Below, one piece after another: positions 1 through 13,600 of a stretch of 64,000 nt of DNA; the first letter of the stretch is position 1; each line of letters begins with the position of its first letter. The stretch comes from Siphonodentalium dalli (lineage: Eukaryota; Mollusca; Scaphopoda; Gadilida; Siphonodentaliidae): assembly GCA_032622095.1 (NCBI GenBank), contig CP136066.1:43165835-43229834 (forward strand). The letters are read 5' to 3'. Under the pieces are notes generated by a model, which saw only the letters and a program-made list of their open reading frames with translations, searched no databases and had not been told where the DNA came from. The position numbers were made by a program, and so were the translations under genes.

Positions 1-153
1 GGTTGAAGAACCTTCTGTTTTTATAAAACATTTGCTAATTTTATGGAATTACCTGCAGACGCATAACCGCATCATGTCGCTCTCTGGCATTCTACAGTCG
101 GTAAAATCATCAAAGTTATGAACTCATATACCATTTCGTTTCAATATTTACAG

Positions 154-1664
154 GATTCAAGTACTCTGCGCTACAGTTCTCTAAGCACTGTTTCTGCGAC
201 AACAAATTTGGAAAATATGGTAAAATTGATGCAACGAAATGCAACATGAAATGTCCCGGTAACAAAAAAGAAACCTGTGGAGGAAGTTGGGCCAATATGA
301 TCTATAAACTTGGTGGTAAGTTTCAGTATTCACAAGCGCCATACGGCCAAAGAAAATTAAATGTCTGGTTGGGGGTATAATTCGAAACAAAATAGATGCG
401 CCTGTGTTGCTATAGACGAACTGCTAGCCCAGTATTCCAATCATTGTCCTCAGTGTTACTGCTTCAACTGATCTTAGATTTTAATGAAGATATAGCATAC
501 AAATTGAACAAGTTCAATATTCATCATCTCAAAGAATTGATAAATGGCTTCTAGACGTGAGCGTAACAGATTTCTTTACTAAATACTCGCTGACGAGTAG
601 TTATCTCCAAAGAAATGTTCAGATAATAAGTTCAACAAACGACCATATGCAATTTGTGAACACAATATATGAACATGCCACTTCCGTAAACAGCGCTCCT
701 TCTGCGTTTGTATTATCTGCATTCTGCTCATTCTTCCTGAAATCCCTACAGATGAATAACTGATCATTTGGATGTATACTCTTTTACCTGGGTGCGAGAA
801 TCCATTTAGTATAGAAATTGTTAATGATCATTTCTCTCAAAGTTTGACTGCAAAACCGTTTTACCACATATTCGTTAATAATTATGTAATCTAATTTTAT
901 AACACTGGGAAACCATCATGGGTAGCAGTTTTCCTGTATATTGAAGCATTATTTAGTTCAAACTTTAACCATTTATTTACTAAATTAAACTTCCACAGCG
1001 GGAATAAAGGTATCAAAGTGAATATCATCAGATGAAAAGTATAGTTACGCTATTAATTCCAGGTAAACGTGTGAGCAGCAGCACATCTGACGGAGGATTA
1101 AGTGGACTTGGTGAGATCCATATATTATTCAGTGTCTCTCCGATTATGTTAGATTACTTCAGCCCGCTTCGATTGTTAGTCATCTTACTCTGAATAACTG
1201 AGCTGGTGTTGGTGTCTCAGATTTACTCATATAAGCTTTGGACACATCTGTGTGTGCATTGGCAATCTTTACACTTGAGTGTTTTCTATTAAATTCCTCC
1301 GGAATCTTTCTAGCAAGTAGTCTTATGTGAGTAGAGGTATCGCCAAATGTCAGAAATGACGTTATTAACCCAGTTATGATTTATACTGTGGTCTCGTTAA
1401 GGTGACCAAAGAAATTGGTCTAAATGAAGCTTATACATCGAATAGTAATAATTAAGAGTTTGTGAAGTAGCCAAGTGGTCCATGCTTGTTGATTCCGGGC
1501 TTTAGCAAACTCCACACACTCCAATCAATGGCCAATCGATACAACATTGGAGCCAAAATATGCAACATAACATTGCCTGTTGTAACATGTCACAACGAAG
1601 TTGTTTCGAGTTTAAATTGTTACATTGTATTTGTTTACAGGAACAGCAATGAGCGTGTCATGGC
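154..1664 (+). CDS. WSC module 1: second half-exon plus two linker exons
   Basis: Exon B 154-315 encodes the second half of a WSC domain: an HCFC motif, a CNMKCPG motif and a CGG motif, the last five of the eight WSC cysteines. Its partner exon A lies left of the window. Exon C 1063-1110 (GKRVSSSTSDGGLSGL) and exon D 1641-1664 (GTAMSVSW) encode a short Gly/Ser linker to the next WSC domain. Each exon is a multiple of three and phase 1-1. Splice sites: ttacag before 154, gtaagt after 315, ttccag before 1063, gtgaga after 1110, ttacag before 1641, gtaagt after 1664. Confidence 0.72.
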
Positions 1665-4600
1665 GTAAGTATTCTAAATATGAGGATAATGAACATATTT
1701 CTGCAACTTTACCTCCATATGTTTCATATTCAAACCGTACTTACATGCGTGTTTAGATTATTATTTTATAATAATTGACACAGATTTTATTTTGAAGTTC
1801 AATTTTGTGTTGTCAACTGAGTTTGTCGGGAAAATGAAATAGGGTGTCGAATAGGTTATGTAATATTCTGGTAACATGGCGCTTGGTGTCGAAACATGTC
1901 ATGTAATACGTGGGTAACATTGTGCTTGGAATGGGATAGCTCGAGTTGAGGTATCGCCATCTTTGTTGTGGTTATAAGGATTTTCTATCTTTAGGAAATT
2001 GTTCAGGGATGAGATAGAAAGATTTTTTTAATTCTCTCTGAATCACTCCTGTTCGGAATGGAAGTTATCAAATGTTAACGTTATTACCTTTGCGTTATTA
2101 TTCTGATCGTTTCTGTTCGCAGGTTCAATTGGATGCTATAAAGACACTCGCAAAAGAGATCTTGTTGGTGATTGGGTCGTACTCAAAGACAACTCTATCC
2201 GGAAATGTGCAAAGCACTGTTTTGACAAAGGTAAGTGTGGATATTTCTTGAATGAGTGATATTGATAGAGACAAACATGTGTTATCTGTGCGACAATATA
2301 ACTGATGATATATGCGAGTAGCATTATAACCCTCCAGTAGTATCAATTTGCATGTGTGGTTGTAAGATTGCTGCAACTCGTAACTTCTTAGAGTATGTGG
2401 ATGTGTTGCTCTTTTCTTCAGTTATCCGATTATTTATATTTGCTATTTACGTATCATGTGATGGTTGAAAATCCTCCTATTTTAATAAATACAAGGGGGA
2501 ATCTCACAAAATAAATGATTATCTTCAGGCTTTAGCATAATTATAAGGGATATCGTTTGTTATCAAGATTTCTAGTTTTATCATGGTTGAAGAACCTTCT
2601 GTTTTTATAAAACATTTGCTAATTTTATGGAATTACCTGCAGACGCATAACCGCATCATGTCGCTCTCTGGCATTCTACAGTCGGTAAAATCATCAAAGT
2701 TATGAACTCATATACCATTTCGTTTCAATATTTACAGGATTCAAGTACTCTGCGCTACAGTTCTCTAAGCACTGTTTCTGCGACAACAAATTTGGAAAAT
2801 ATGGTAAAATTGATGCAACGAAATGCAACATGAAATGTCCCGGTAACAAAAAAGAAACCTGTGGAGGAAGTTGGGCCAATATGATCTATAAACTTGGTGG
2901 TAAGTTTCAGTATTCACAAGCGCCATACGGCCAAAGAAAATTAAATGTCTGGTTGGGGGTATAATTCGAAACAAAATAGATGCGCCTGTGTTGCTATAGA
3001 CGAACTGCTAGCCCAGTATTCCAATCATTGTCCTCAGTGTTACTGCTTCAACTGATCTTAGATTTTAATGAAGATATAGCATACAAATTGAACAAGTTCA
3101 ATATTCATCATCTCAAAGAATTGATAAATGGCTTCTAGACGTGAGCGTAACAGATTTCTTTACTAAATACTCGCTGACGAGTAGTTATCTCCAAAGAAAT
3201 GTTCAGATAATAAGTTCAACAAACGACCATATGCAATTTGTGAACACAATATATGAACATGCCACTTCCGTAAACAGCGCTCCTTCTGCGTTTGTATTAT
3301 CTGCATTCTGCTCATTCTTCCTGAAATCCCTACAGATGAATAACTGATCATTTGGATGTATACTCTTTTACCTGGGTGCGAGAATCCATTTAGTATAGAA
3401 ATTGTTAATGATCATTTCTCTCAAAGTTTGACTGCAAAACCGTTTTACCACATATTCGTTAATAATTATGTAATCTAATTTTATAACACTGGGAAACCAT
3501 CATGGGTAGCAGTTTTCCTGTATATTGAAGCATTATTTAGTTCAAACTTTAACCATTTATTTACTAAATTAAACTTCCACAGCGGGAATAAAGGTATCAA
3601 AGTGAATATCATCAGATGAAAAGTATAGTTACGCTATTAATTCCAGGTAAACGTGTGAGCAGCAGCACATCTGACGGAGGATTAAGTGGACTTGGTGAGA
3701 TCCATATATTATTCAGTGTCTCTCCGATTATGTTAGATTACTTCAGCCCGCTTCGATTGTTAGTCATCTTACTCTGAATAACTGAGCTGGTGTTGGTGTC
3801 TCAGATTTACTCATATAAGCTTTGGACACATCTGTGTGTGCATTGGCAATCTTTACACTTGAGTGTTTTCTATTAAATTCCTCCGGAATCTTTCTAGCAA
3901 GTAGTCTTATGTGAGTAGAGGTATCGCCAAATGTCAGAAATGACGTTATTAACCCAGTTATGATTTATACTGTGGTCTCGTTAAGGTGACCAAAGAAATT
4001 GGTCTAAATGAAGCTTATACATCGAATAGTAATAATTAAGAGTTTGTGAAGTAGCCAAGTGGTCCATGCGTGTTGATTCCGGGCTTTAGCAAACTCCACA
4101 CACTCCAATCAATGGCCAATCGATACAACATTGGAGCCAAAATATGCAACATAACATTGCCTGTTGTAACATGTCACAACGAAGTTGTTTCGAGTTTAAA
4201 TTGTTACATTGTATTTGTTTACAGGAACAGCAATGAGCGTGTCATGGCGTAAGTATTCTAAATATGAGGATAATGAACATATTTCTGCAACTTTACCTCC
4301 ATATGTTTCATATTCAAACCGTACTTACATGCGTGTTTAGATTATTATTTTATAATAATTGACACAGATTTTATTTTGAAGTTCAATTTTGTGTTGTCAA
4401 CTGAGTTTGTCGGGAAAATGAAATAGGGTGTCGAATAGGTTATGTAATATTCTGGTAACATGGCGCTTGGTGTCGAAACATGTCATGTAATACGTGGGTA
4501 ACATGGTGCTTGGAATGGGATAGCTCGAGTTGAGGTATCGCCATCTTTGTTGTGGTTATAAGGATTTTCTATCTTTAGGAAATTGTTCAGGGATGAGATA

Positions 4601-7600
4601 GAAAGATTTTTTTAATTCTCTCTGAATCACTCCTGTTCGGAATGGAAGTTATCAAATGTTAACGTTATTACCTTTGCGTTATTATTCTGATCGTTTCTGT
4701 TCGCAGGTTCAATTGGATGCTATAAAGACACTCGCAAAAGAGATCTTGTTGGTGATTGGGTCGTACTCAAAGACAACTCTATCCGGAAATGTGCAAAGCA
4801 CTGTTTTGACAAAGGTAAGTGTGGATATTTCTTGAATGAGTGATATTGATAGAGACAAACATGTGTTATCTGTGCGACAATATAACTGATGATATATGCG
4901 AGTAGCATTATAACCCTCCAGTAGTATCAATTTGCATGTGTGGTTGTAAGATTGCTGCAACTCGTAACTTCTTAGAGTATGTGGATGTGTTGCTCTTTTC
5001 TTCAGTTATCCGATTATTTATATTTGCTATTTACGTATCATGTGATGGTTGAAAATCCTCCTATTTTAATAAATACAAGGGGGAATCTCACAAAATAAAT
5101 GATTATCTTCAGGCTTTAGCATAATTATAAGGGATGTCGTTTGTTATCAAGATTTCTAGTTTTATCATGGTTGAAGAACCTTCTGTTTTTATAAAACATT
5201 TGCTAATTTTATGGAATTACCTGCAGACGCATAACCGCATCATGTCGCTCTCTGGCATTCTACAGTCGGTAAAATCATCAAAGTTATGAACTCATATACC
5301 ATTTCGTTTCAATATTTACAGGATTCAAGTACTCTGCGCTACAGTTCTCTAAGCACTGTTTCTGCGACAACAAATTTGGAAAATATGGTAAAATTGATGC
5401 AACGAAATGCAACATGAAATGTCCCGGTAACAAAAAAAAAACCTGTGGAGGAAGTTGGGCCAATATGATCTATAAACTTGGTGGTAAGTTTCAGTATTCA
5501 CAAGCGCCATACGGCCAAAGAAAATTAAATGTCTGGTTGGGGGTATAATTCGAAACAAAATAGATGCGCCTGTGTTGCTATAGACGAACTGCTAGCCCAG
5601 TATTCCAATCATTGTCCTCAGTGTTACTGCTTCAATTGATCTTAGATTTTAATGAAGATATAGCATACAAATTGAACAAGTTCAATATTCAACATCTCAA
5701 AGAATTGATAAATGGCTTCTAGACGGGAGTGTAACAGATTTCTTTACTAAATACTCGCTGACGAGTAGTTATCTCCAAAGAAATGTTCAGATAATAAGTT
5801 CAACAAACGACCATATGCAATTTGTGAACACAATATATGAACATGCCACTTCCGTAAACAGCGCTCCTTCTGCGTTTGTATTATCTGCATTCTGCTCATT
5901 CTTCCTGGTCCCTACAGATGAATAACTGATCATTTGGATGTATACTCTTTTACCTGGGCGCGAGAATCCATTTAGTGTAGAAATTGTTAATGATCATTTC
6001 TCTCAAAGTTTGACTGCAAAACCGTTTTACCACATATTCGTTTATAATTATGTAATCTGATTTTATAACACTGGGAAACCATCATGGGTCGCAGTTTTCC
6101 TGTATATAGAAGCATTATTTAGTTCAAACTTTAACCATTTATTTACTAAATTAAACTTCCACAGCGGGAATAAAGGTATCAAAGTGAATATCATCAGATG
6201 AAAAGTATAGTTACGCTATTAATTCCAGGTAAACGTGTGAGCAGCAGCACATCTGACGGAGGATTAAGTGGACTTGGCGAGATCCATATATTATTCAGTG
6301 TCTCTCCCATTATGTTAGATTACTTCAGCCCGCTTCGATTGTTAGTCATTTTACGCTGAATAAATGAGCTGGTGTTGGTGTCTCAGATTTACTCATAGAA
6401 GCTTTGAACACAATTATGTGTGCATTGGCAATCTTTACACTTGAGTGTTTTCTATTAAATTCCTCCGGAATATTTCTAACAAGTAGTCTTATGTGAGTAG
6501 AGGTATCGCCAAATGTCGGAAATGACGTTATTAACCCAGTTATGATTTATACTGTGGTCTCGTTAAGGTGACCAAAGAAATTGGTCTCAATGAAGCTTAT
6601 ACATCGAATAGTAATAATGAAGAGTTTGTGAAGTAGCCAAGTGGTCCATGCTTGGTGATTCCGGGCTTTAGCAAACTCCACATACTCCAATCGATGGCCA
6701 ATCGATACAACATTGGAGCCAAAATATGCAACATAACATTGCCTGTTGTAACATGTCACAACTAAGTTGTTTCGAGTTTAAATTGTTACATTGTATTTGC
6801 TTACAGGAACAGCAATGAGCGTGTCATGGCGTAAGTATTCTAAATATGAGGATAATGAAAATATTTCTGCAACTTTACCTCCATATGTTTCATATTCAAA
6901 CCGTACTTACATGCGTGTTTAGATTAATATTTTATAATAATTGACACAGATTTTATTTTGAAGTTCAATTTTGTGTTGTCAACTGAGTTTGTCGGGAAAA
7001 TGAAATAGGGTGTCGAATAGGTTATGTAATATTCTGGTAACATGGCGCTTGGTGTCGAAACATGTCATGTAATACGTGGGTAACATGGTGCTTGGAATGG
7101 GATAGCTCGAGTTGAGGTATCGCCATCTTTGTTGTGGTTATAAGGATTTTCTATCTTTAGGAAATTGTTCAGGGATGAGATAGAAAGATTTTTTTAATTC
7201 TCTCTGAATCACTCCTGTTCGGAATGGAAGTTATCAAATGTTAACGTTATTACCTTTGCGTTATTATTCTGATCGTTTCTGTTCGCAGGTTCAATTGGAT
7301 GCTATAAAGACACTCGCAAAAGAGATCTTGTTGGTGATTGGGTCGTACTCAAAGACAACTCTATCCGGAAATGTGCAAAGCACTGTTTTGACAAAGGTAA
7401 GTGTGGATATTTCTTGAATGAGTGATATTGATAGAGACAAACATGTGTTATCTGTGCGACAATACAACTGATGATATATGCGAGTAGCATTATAACCCTC
7501 CAGTAGTATCAATTTGCATGTGTGGTTGTAAGATTGCTGCAACTCGTAACTTCTTAGAGTATGTGGATGTGTTGCTCTTTTCTTCAGTTATCCGATTATT

Positions 7601-10600
7601 TATATTTGCTATTTACGTATCATGTGATGGTTGAAAATCCTCCTATGTTAATAAATACAAGGGGGAATCTCACAAAATAAATGATTATCTTCAGGCTTTA
7701 GCATAATTATAAGGGATGTCGTTTGTTATCAAGATTTCTAGTTTTATCATGGTTGAAGAACCTTCTGTTTTTATAAAACATTTGCTAATTTTATGGAATT
7801 ACCTGCAGACGCATAACCGCATCATGTCGCTCTCTGGCATTCTACAGTCGGTAAAATCATCAAAGTTATGAACTCATATACCATTTCGTTTCAATATTTA
7901 CAGGATTCAAGTACTCTGCGCTACAGTTCTCTAAGCACTGTTTCTGCGACAACAAATTTGGAAAATATGGTAAAATTGATGCAACGAAATGCAACATGAA
8001 ATGTCCCGGTAACAAAAAAGAAACCTGTGGAGGAAGTTGGGCCAATATGATCTATAAACTTGGTGGTAAGTTTCAGTATTTACAAGCGCCATACGGCCAA
8101 AGAAAATTAAATGTCTGGTTGGGGGTATAATTCGAAACAAAATAGATGCGCCTGTGTTGCTATAGACGAACTGATAGCCCAGTATTCCAATCATTGTCCT
8201 CAGTGTTACTGCTTCAATTGATCTTAGATTTTACTGAAGATATAGCATTCAAATTGAACAAGTTCAATTTTCAACATCTCAAAGAATTGATAAGTGGCTT
8301 CTAGACGGGAGTGTAACAGATTTCTTTACTAAATACTCGCTGACGAGTAGTTATCTCCAAAGAAATGTTCAGATAATAAGTTCAACAAACGACCATATGC
8401 AATTTGTGAACACAATATATGAACATGCCACTTCCGTAAACAGCGCTCCTTCTGCGTTTGTATTATCTGCATTCTGCTCATTCTTCCTGAAATCCCTACA
8501 GATGAATAACTGATCATTTGGATGTATACTCTTTTACCTGGGCGCGAGAATCCATTTAGTATAGAAATTGTTAATGATCATTTCTCTCAAAGTTTGACTG
8601 CAAAACCGTTTTACCACATATTCGTTAATAATTATGTAATCTAATTTTATAACACTGGGAAACCATCATGGGTCGCAGTTTTCCTGTATATAAAAGCATT
8701 ATTTAGTTCAAACTTTAACCATTTATTTACTAAATTAAACTTCCACAGCGGGAATAAAGGTATCAAAGTGAATATCATCAGATGAAAAGTATAGTTACGC
8801 TATTAATTCCAGGTAAACGTGTGAGCAGCAGCACATCTGACGGAGGATTAAGTGGACTTGGTGAGATCCATATATTATTCAGTGTCTCTCCGATTATGTT
8901 AGATTACTTCAGCCCGCTTCGATTGTTAGTCATCTTACTCTGAATAACTGAGCTGGTGTTGGTGTCTCAGATTTACTCATATAAGCTTTGGACACAACTG
9001 TGTGTGCATTGGCAATCTTTACACTTGAGTGTTTTCTATTAAATTCCTCCGGAATATTTCTAACAAGTAGTCTTATGTGAGTAGAGGTATCGCCAAATGT
9101 CGGAAATGACGTTATTAACCCAGTTATGATTTATACTGTGGTCTCGTTAAGGTGACCAAAGAAATTGGTCTAAATGAAGCTTATACATCGAATAGTAATA
9201 ATTAAGAGTTTGTGAAGTAGCCAAGTGGTCCATGCTTGGTGATTCCGGGCTTTAGCAAACTCCACACACTCCAATCAATGGCCAATCGATACAACATTGG
9301 AACCAAAATATGCAACATAACATTGCCTGTTGTAACATGTCACAACTAAGTTGTTTCGAGTTTAAATTGTTACATTGTATTTGCTTACAGGAACAGCAAT
9401 GAGCGTGTCATGGCGTAAGTATTCTAAATATGAGGATAATGAAAATATTTCTGCAACTTTACCTCCATATGTTTCATATTCAAACCGTACTTACATGCGT
9501 GTTTAGATTAATATTTTATAATAATTGACACAGATTTTATTTTGAAGTTCAATTTTGTGTTGTCAACTGAGTTTGTCGGGAAAATGAAATAGGGTGTCGA
9601 ATAGGTTATGTAATATTTTGGTAACATGGCGCTTGGTGTCGAAACATGTCATGTAATACGTGGGTAACATGGTGCTTGGAATGGGATAGCTCGAGTTGAG
9701 GTATCGCCATCTTTGTTGTGGTTATAAGGATTTTCTATCTTTAGGAAATTGTTCAGGGATGAGATAGAAAGTTTTTTTTAATTCTCTCTGAATCACTCCT
9801 GTTCGGAATGGAAGTTATCAAATGTTAACGTTATTACCTTTGCGTTATTATTCTGATCGTTTCTGTTCGCAGGTTCAATTGGATGCTATAAAGACACTCG
9901 CAAAAGAGATCTTGTTGGTGATTGGGTCGTACTCAAAGACAACTCTATCCGGAAATGTGCAAAGCACTGTTTTGACAAAGGTAAGTGTGGATATTTCTTG
10001 AATGAGTGATATTGATAGAGACAAACATGTGTTATCTGTGCGACAATATAACTGATGATATATGCGAGTAGCATTATTACCCTCCAGTAGTATCAATTTG
10101 CATGTGTGGTTGTAAGATTGCTGCAACTCGTAACTTCTTAGAGTATGTGGATGTGTTGCTCTTTTCTTCAGTTATCCGATTATTTATATTTGCTATTTAC
10201 GTGTCATGTGATGGTTGAAAATCCTCCTATTTTAATAAATACAAGGGGGAATCTCACAAAATAAATGATTATCTTCAGGCTTTAGCATAATTATAAGGGA
10301 TGTCGTTTGTTATCAAGATTTCTAGTTTTATCATGGTTGAAGAACCTTCTGTTTTTATAAAACATTTGCTAATTTTATGGAATTACCTGCAGACGCATAA
10401 CCGCATCATGTCCCTCTCTGGCATTCTACAGTCGGTAAAATCATCAAAGTTATGAACTCATATACCATTTCGTTTCAATATTTACAGGATTCAAGTACTC
10501 TGCGCTACAGTTCTCTAAGCACTGTTTCTGCGACAACAAATTTGGAAAATATGGTAAAATTGATGCAACGAAATGCAACATGAAATGTCCCGGTAACAAA

Positions 10601-13600
10601 AAAGAAACCTGTGGAGGAAGTTGGGCCAATATGATCTATAAACTTGGTGGTAAGTTTCAGTATTCACAAGTGCCATACGGCCAAAGAAAATTAAATGTCT
10701 GGTTGGGGGTATAATTCGAAACAAAATAGATGCGCCTGTGTTGCTATAGACGAACTGCTAGCCCAGTATTCCAATCATTGTCCTCAGTGTTACTGCTTCA
10801 ATTGATCTTAGATTTTAATGAAGATATAGCATACAAATTGAACAAGTTCAATATTCAACATCTCAAAGAATTGATAAATGGCTTCTAGACGGGAGTGTAA
10901 CAGATTTCTTTACTAAATACTCGCTGACGAGTAGTTATCTCCAAAGAAATGTTCAGATAATAAGTTTAACAAACGACCGTATGCAATTTGTGAACACAAT
11001 ATATGAACATGCCACTTCCGTAAACAGCGCTCCTTCTGCGTTTGTATTATCTGCATTCTGCTCATTCTTCCTGATCCCTACAGATGAATAACTGATCATT
11101 TGGATGTATACTCTTTTACCTGGGCGCGAGAATCCATTTAGTATAGAAATTGTTAATGATCATTTCTCTCAAAGTTTGACTGCAAAACCGTTTTACCACA
11201 TATTCGTTTATAATTATGTAATCTGATTTTATAACACTGGGAAACCATCATGGGTCGCAGTTTTCCTGTATATAGAAGCATTATTTAGTTCAAACTTTAA
11301 CCATTTATTTACTAAATTAAACTTCCACAGCGGGAATAAAGGTATCAAAGTGAATATCATCAGATGAAAAGTATAGTGACGCTATTAATTCCAGGTAAAC
11401 GTGTGAGCAGCAGCACATCTGACGGAGGATTAAGTGGACTTGGCGAGATCCATATATTATTCAGTGTCTCTCCCATTATGTTAGATTACTTCAGCCCGCT
11501 TCGATTGTTAGTCATCTTACGCTGAATAACTGAGCTGGTGTTGGTGTCTCAGATTTACTCATAGAAGCTTTGAACACAATTGTGTGTGCATTGGCAATCT
11601 TTACACTTGAGTGTTTTCTATTAAATTCCTCCGGAATATTTCTAACGAGTAGTCTTATGTGAGTAGAGGTATCGCCAAATGTCAGAAATGACGTTATTAA
11701 CCCAGTTATGATTTATACTGTGGTCTCGTTAAGGTGACCAAAGAAATTGGTCTCAATGAAGCTTATACATCGAATAGTAATAATTAAGAGTTTGTGAAGT
11801 AGCCAAGTGGTCCATGCTTGGTGATTCCGGGCTTTAGCAAACTCCACACACTCCAATCAATGGCCAATCGATACAACATTGGAGCCAAAATATGCAACAT
11901 AACATTGCCTGTTGTAACATGTCACAACTAAGTTGTTTCGAGTTTAAATTGTTACATTGTATTTGCTTACAGGAACAGCAATGAGCGTGTCATGGCGTAA
12001 GTATTCTAAATATGAGGATAATGAACATATTTCTGCAACTTTACCTCCATATGTTTCATATTCAAACCGTACTTACATGCGTGTTTAGATTAATATTTTA
12101 TAATAATTGACACAGATTTTATTTTGAAGTTCAGTTTTGTGTTGTCAACTGAGTTTGTCGGGAAAATGAAATAGGGTGTCGAATAGGTTATGTAATATTA
12201 TGGTAACATGGCGCTTGGTGTCGAAACATGTCATGTAATACGTGGGTAACATGGTGCTTGGAATGGGATAGCTCGAGTTGAGGTATCGCCATCTTTGTTG
12301 TGGTTATAAGGATTTTCTATCTTTAGGAAATTGTTCAGGGATGAGATAGAAAGTTTTGTTTAATTCTCTCTGAATCACTCCTGTTCGGAATGGAAGTTAT
12401 CAAATGTTAACGTTATTACCTTTGCGTTATTATTCTGATCGTTTCTGTTCGCAGGTTCAATTGGATGCTATAAAGACACTCGCAAAAGAGATCTTGTTGG
12501 TGATTGGGTCGTACTCAAAGACAACTCTATCCGGAAATGTGCAAAGCACTGTTTTGACAAAGTTAAGTGTGGATATTTCTTGAATGAGTGATATTGATAG
12601 AGACAAACATGTGTTATCTGTGCGACAATATAACCAAGAAAACTAAGATGCATGCATCAGGTCAGCCATGAACTATTTAGCATAGAATAATTCAGTTCGG
12701 TTGCAGTTTCACAACGTTACAACTGACATACGATTACACAAGACGAACCTTGAATGTAGAACTATGTAAGAGTGAATATTAATGTTCTAAATCCCATGTT
12801 TCACCTTTAGTGGTAATGGGGTCGTACTTTATTAACACGCAAGTAGTGTAATTAAGTACGGGTAATTAGAAGTAACAAATCGTTTAGTTTCTATCGTATC
12901 GGCTAAAAGGGGTGAGCAGATTGCTGATGATGAATGCTCTCGTTAGCTGCCAATATAATGTGCATATTTGCCCCGTTACGTTTATACACTGTAGCATTGG
13001 CGGGCCAGAGTGTGTTGACATGTTAAGTGTTTGGTTCATTAATAACAGATCAGCAGGGATTTGTCGTGATAACGTATACGTGGAAATATGCTACCTAAAC
13101 GGTTAAATTAACGGTTGATCTATTACACCAACGTGTATACTCGGTTTAAATAGGTATATTATATAGGGACGTGTGCTCAATTTTGGTGCGGACCGATGAT
13201 CAAAACAAAATCAGAGGTAAATGTCGGCGGGCGGGAGGGAGGGCCATTTTTTCAATAATTTTTAAAGAAATTGAACAGTTGCAGCAGCAGCAAAAAAAAG
13301 GGTGTACAATTGGCAAATGATGAGGGGCGGCGTGACGTGTAACTAGGATCGAAATTAGATATGCAATTTGGAGATTATTGGATGAGGGATGTTATATAAA
13401 TTATATTAAAGGGACGAGGGGGCTTAGTTGTCGAAAATATTCATATTTGTTCCAAACACCGTAAACAGAAAAATATTAAAACGCATACATTTTGGTTCAA
13501 ATATACGATCACTATCGCGTAAACATCATGCTCACATAAAGACCTACTAAATTTTACCTAAACAAGAGTCTGATTGTGTTATAGAAGGCAGCACAATGCT

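Noticed and set aside
181-390. Minus-strand 69-codon frame repeated in every WSC unit
   Set aside because: It is the antisense of exon B and its intron; the plus strand has the cysteine pattern and splice sites.
557-763. Plus-strand 68-codon frame in the B-C intron
   Set aside because: Intron sequence; the frame is lost in units 3, 4 and 5 through small changes or indels.
1486-1668. Plus-strand 60-codon frame covering exon D
   Set aside because: Wrong frame relative to the phase-1 splice structure, and present only in some units.
2125-2376. Minus-strand 83-codon frame repeated in every unit
   Set aside because: Antisense of exon A; no family pattern.
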